A stretch of 64,000 nucleotides of DNA, taken from positions 186,001 to 250,000 of the forward strand of contig CALQZQ010000001.1 in the NCBI GenBank assembly GCA_943349825.1. The letters are read 5' to 3'. The notes beneath the pieces are model-generated. The model was not told the origin of the DNA. It worked only from the letters and a program-made list of their open reading frames with translations, and searched no databases. Below, in pieces: positions 61,301 through 64,000 of this stretch. A program made the position numbers and the translations under genes. Within the stretch, counting starts at the first letter, position 1. The number at the start of each line of letters is the position of its first letter. This DNA comes from Candidatus Peribacteria bacterium. GTDB taxonomy: Bacteria > Patescibacteriota > Gracilibacteria > UBA1369 > 2-02-FULL-48-14.

Positions 61301-64000
61301 ATACCTACGATTATCGAACGGGCCAGGTCACCAGTCACGTTGATGAAAACAGTATCACGAGCTCGACGAGCTACGATGGTTTCGGACGACCGCTTACCGT
61401 GACGCTTCCTGACCCCACCACCGGCACCGCCACCACCGCGACCACGTATTCCTACGACGACACCTCGGTTCCCACGTCCGTAACCATCAGCTCCACGGTC
61501 AACAGCGTGAGCACGGAAAATGTCACTTATTACGACGGCTACGGTCGCACGGTGCAGACCAACACTTTAGCCGAAGACGCGATCTACAACACCGTGGACA
61601 CTTGGTACGACGAGCTTGGGAACGTGGAGGAGCAAACGCTGCCCTACGAAACTTCAAGCAGCGCCTATGGTCGCGACGACACTCAGTATTCCGTCACTTC
61701 CACTTTCGACACCTTGAACCGTCCGCTCACGGTGACTTCTCCCACAGGAACGACCTCGTACGACTACTCGCTGTGGGAAAACACCGTCACGGATCCCAAC
61801 GGCGTCGATAAAAACTACGGCTACGATGCTGCCGGCCACTTGCTCACCGTAGAGGAAGAAAATGGCACGGATACCTACACCACGACCTACGAGTACGATC
61901 CGCTCGGGCAACTCATCACCCTCACAGACGCGCAGGGTAATGAACGTAATTTTGATTACGATTCCCTGGGCAGAAAAATCTCCGAGCAGGATCTGCACGA
62001 TCCCACGGCCAGCTCCTTTGGAACCTGGACTTACACCTACGACAAAAACAACAATCTCTCCACACAGACGGATCCCAAGGGGCAAGTCATCACATGGGCT
62101 TATGATCAACTGGACCGTGTGACTTATGAGGATTGGGACACGAGCACCACCGCCCGCGATCAAAGCTATCTTTACGACACGGCCACCCGTGGGAGGATGA
62201 AACTTTACCGGGTGAACTCCAATTCCACAGACAAAGCAGTGATTTACAGCACCTACGACTATCTGGGTAATCCGACCAAAGAAACCGACTACTTCAAGAA
62301 GCCCGGCCTCACCACCTACTACACCTACATTTATCTAACGACTTATGATCTTCTCAGCCGCCCGACCAAAATCATTTACCCTTCTTCGGCGCTCACGATC
62401 AACTACACCTACAACGCCACCGGAGATTTGGAAAAAGTCACGCGCGGGACGAGCACGCTCACGAACGTGGTGAGCGATATTGACTACAATTCCGCCGGGC
62501 AGATTGAGGAAGAAACTTACGGAAACGGCGTGGTCACTTCGAACATCTATGATCCCGCTCAAGGCTACCGTTTGACCTATAAAACCACCACGGGCATCTT
62601 TGGAGGAGCCGCCGGAGCCGTTCAAAATCTCACCTACAGCTACGACGCGAATGGGAACATCACTTACGAAACGGATGCGTCCATGCTCCCCACCTACAAG
62701 ACCCTGACCTACGCCTACGACGACCTGAATCGCCTCACGACAGCCGCCAGCAGCGAAAGTGGAACGGGCATCGATTACAGCCAGTCGTACAGCTACGACG
62801 AAGTGGGAAATATGACGAGCAAATCCGACGTAGGCATCCTGACCTACGCCGGCACGGGCTATCCCAACCCCCATGCCGTCACGGATGTGGCGGGCACCGC
62901 ATACACCTATGACAACAACGGGAATCTCACCTCCGATGGCATCCACTCGTACACCTGGGACAAACGCAACCGCCTCATCACGAGCGGCACCAAATCCTAC
63001 TCCTACGATGCCTCCGGAAGCCGGTACAAGATCATAGACACGAGTAGCGCCACTCCATACACGTATTACGTAAACCGCTTGGAAGAACTCCGTAACGGAA
63101 CCACCACGAGTGCCGGCACTCCCACCTATTACATCTTCGCCGGAGGACAGCGGGTGGCGAGTCTGGAAAGCTCTGTATACACCTACTATAGTCAGGACCA
63201 CCTGGGAGGCACGGCCGTGGCTACAGACAGTACGGGAGAAGTTTCCGAGTATTATGATTACTACCCTTACGGCAGTGAGCTCACCAGCACCCAACTGGCC
63301 GCTACCACCGCCAAACACACCTTCACGGACAAAGAGTATGACGATTCCGCCGGTCTCTTCTACTTTGAAGCCCGATGGTACAACCCGGCCATTGGAAGAT
63401 TTGTGAGCGAGGATCCGATGCAGTTTCTGGGTGGAATTGGAAAAATCATTGCAGATCCGCAGAGTTTGAACTTCTATGCTTACTCCAGGAATAATCCAGT
63501 TAATTTTACGGATCCGAGTGGGGAGTTTGCTTTCATCCCTTTCCTATTGGCAGCCGCTGGAGTCGCCTTGACCGCTTGGGATGTATACGACGTGGCAGAC
63601 ACAACTGTTCAGAGTGGACCGGTCGCAGGGACAGCGACAGCCGTACTTTCATTCGTAAACCCAATACCGAATAAAGTGACTAAATTTATTTCTGAAGTTC
63701 CAGCTGTAAAAAATTTGATTACCTCTGCAGCTACAAAAATTGATAACCTGCTAGGCATGACAAGTAAGGGCGCAGATAATATTCACTTTACGTATGGAAC
63801 TAAAATACAAGATCAAATCACGAAAAGAGGTTGGGATGGCAGTAGTGTCCAAGAAACGCTCAACAACCCCTTTAAGACTATTGACACTAAGGATGTGAGG
63901 CATCTATCAGATGGATCGAGAATGGACGATCCTGCTACTGCCTTCATGAATGAAGACGGTAGTTATGTTGTGAGAAACAACAATAGCGGTGATATAGTAC
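58351..64000 (+). CDS. secreted RHS/YD-repeat polymorphic toxin with colicin E5-like C-terminus (partial)
   Basis: An open frame of at least 1883 codons running off the window. A signal peptide (residues ~1-35, FLLTVMLVSLTTYLSPLVSA) is followed by an SpvB-like region, then six DxDGDG calcium-loop repeats of FG-GAP/VCBS type (about residues 353, 417, 476, 535, 594, 651), then YD/RHS repeats to about residue 1600. The RHS core (DHLGGTAVATD, then YFEARWYNPAIGRFVSEDP and NPVNFTDPSGE) closes the shell. After a hydrophobic segment the last part (KIQDQITKRGWDG, DDPATAFM and GSYVVRNNNSGDIV) resembles the colicin E5 ribonuclease. The end and any immunity gene lie outside. Confidence 0.9.
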   Translation, partial: MFLKKSPSRRIIGGFLLTVMLVSLTTYLSPLVSADATDRTYGFYDQTYEINGSSRSYSRGIQGSSSSGAFTYALPLALPPGRSGFTPGLSLSYNSQSRDLDSFFGYGWSMDFPSITRLSKTGIEKFYTDNYFTSSLSGELVATTGTEYAAKVEEGDFLTYDYDSSGFWTATDKSGKVYTFGSSTAAQQADPSDATHIYKWLLEEIRDTNDNFIHYEYTTDNGQLYPSQITYTGSGSTEGPFAVDFTLEARSDTTNSYQSGFEVETNYRVASIGISFNTTLLREYDLAYITPDNSERSLLESVRESAWDDSGTETTLPATTFTYADSDKGWTETSSYNIPVYFYISGSHTDKGVDFADVDGDGLIDILDSGYYSSTDSATEVYLNQGDGTGWIQDTAYSIPTYFWSYSGNTMRNTRLADVDGDGFSDIFFGSSSDSPYTQISRADPAAKTWAVDSSYTMPLTFNSGYANDQGVRLLDINGDGFPDFVQSLYGSTIYQKAYLFDPETQTWVEDRGISIPVYFDDQNGYNEEGVELADVNGDGLVDLIQSVYNSGSYQGVYLNQGDGSGWVLDSNYSIPIYFWASNSIMMDQVQIVDVDGDGLGDLVQSYAGSGSYDDVYINQGDGTGWALDSAYSVPVYFTTGYGDYQGVQFFDADGDGFPDLIQSRSDSSTSTKKVYLNNATPELLTGIESSKGSSTAVEYVLSTESSNPTLPFNMTLVLSVTTDDGLGVATTTTYDYADGAYFYEDELNRQFAGFGTVTKTENGRETVSYYHQDSLAKIGHPYQTDVYDASGNLYQRTLDVWGTTDLGYDNTYVYETKKIGMTYDGGTTHRDTATAYTYDAYGNVKTVINYGEVTASTDGSFTDVTDVDEKNTTTYTYATDSGGVILNKVADETIKNGSNVNVMRNRYYYDGAGYGTVSVGNVTRAYNWYDVTNAWYYTTYTYNSYGLVATMTNPRGYRTSYSYDSYNLYPATITNPKSYTTSNTYDYRTGQVTSHVDENSITSSTSYDGFGRPLTVTLPDPTTGTATTATTYSYDDTSVPTSVTISSTVNSVSTENVTYYDGYGRTVQTNTLAEDAIYNTVDTWYDELGNVEEQTLPYETSSSAYGRDDTQYSVTSTFDTLNRPLTVTSPTGTTSYDYSLWENTVTDPNGVDKNYGYDAAGHLLTVEEENGTDTYTTTYEYDPLGQLITLTDAQGNERNFDYDSLGRKISEQDLHDPTASSFGTWTYTYDKNNNLSTQTDPKGQVITWAYDQLDRVTYEDWDTSTTARDQSYLYDTATRGRMKLYRVNSNSTDKAVIYSTYDYLGNPTKETDYFKKPGLTTYYTYIYLTTYDLLSRPTKIIYPSSALTINYTYNATGDLEKVTRGTSTLTNVVSDIDYNSAGQIEEETYGNGVVTSNIYDPAQGYRLTYKTTTGIFGGAAGAVQNLTYSYDANGNITYETDASMLPTYKTLTYAYDDLNRLTTAASSESGTGIDYSQSYSYDEVGNMTSKSDVGILTYAGTGYPNPHAVTDVAGTAYTYDNNGNLTSDGIHSYTWDKRNRLITSGTKSYSYDASGSRYKIIDTSSATPYTYYVNRLEELRNGTTTSAGTPTYYIFAGGQRVASLESSVYTYYSQDHLGGTAVATDSTGEVSEYYDYYPYGSELTSTQLAATTAKHTFTDKEYDDSAGLFYFEARWYNPAIGRFVSEDPMQFLGGIGKIIADPQSLNFYAYSRNNPVNFTDPSGEFAFIPFLLAAAGVALTAWDVYDVADTTVQSGPVAGTATAVLSFVNPIPNKVTKFISEVPAVKNLITSAATKIDNLLGMTSKGADNIHFTYGTKIQDQITKRGWDGSSVQETLNNPFKTIDTKDVRHLSDGSRMDDPATAFMNEDGSYVVRNNNSGDIV

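Overview
The window is most likely chromosomal DNA of an uncultivated bacterium of the Patescibacteria/CPR type, possibly a Peregrinibacteria-like lineage. The call rests on small, tightly packed genes with many 1-11 bp overlaps, an archaeal-type PEP carboxylase, a long isoleucyl-tRNA synthetase of the eukaryote-like class, numerous S-layer-homology (SLH) proteins, a large stand-alone conjugation-type ATPase, and many unrecognised genes. UGA acts as an ordinary stop, which argues against the Gracilibacteria/SR1 code. No rRNA, insertion sequence or CRISPR array was seen. The lineage call is inference from gene content, not from a marker tree.

Layout. 1-6.4 kb: the end of pgk converges on a six-gene minus-strand operon (ileS, holin-like membrane gene, secG, solute-binding protein, rplI, ruvX). 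It is preceded by what looks like a classical ribosome-mediated attenuator: a 15-residue leader peptide with three consecutive Ile codons, an antiterminator and a U-tailed terminator. 6.5-13.2 kb: an arginine-hydrolase-fold gene, an aminotransferase, PEP carboxylase, a kinase-like gene, a tandem pair of cupin-like paralogues and dcd. 13.2-18 kb: an SLH protein and purB-purE-purC, with PurE of the class II (animal-like) type. 18-25.8 kb: tRNA-Asp, a von Willebrand A protein, a five-gene operon (acylphosphatase, RNA ligase-like phosphodiesterase, alkyltransferase, DUF3592, lipoprotein glycosidase), purA and two small SLH paralogues. 25.8-34.6 kb: an ABC exporter, valS, a HIT protein, a sigma-region-4/HARE-HTH fusion and a large secreted unknown. 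34.6-43.5 kb: tRNA-Leu, dnaE, a MazF/PemK-like toxin without visible antitoxin, aspS and a TraD/VirB4-like ATPase. 43.5-53 kb: cell-wall proteins (3D/peptidoglycan-binding, M23-SLH, SLH), tsaE, small membrane proteins, a frameshifted MOSC gene, tRNA-Arg and a CPBP protease. 53-64 kb: ruvB, a lipoprotein, clpC and a giant secreted RHS/YD-repeat protein that runs off the end of the window.

How the parts fit. PEP carboxylase and the aminotransferase could supply oxaloacetate and aspartate. Aspartate is consumed by PurC and PurA, and AspS and tRNA-Asp are also present. The cell-surface genes imply an S-layered envelope with secreted remodelling enzymes. The RHS protein ends in a domain resembling the colicin E5 anticodon ribonuclease, so it is a candidate contact or polymorphic toxin. 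Many genes have a good -10 hexamer only 5-7 nt before the start codon, which suggests that leaderless transcripts are common here.
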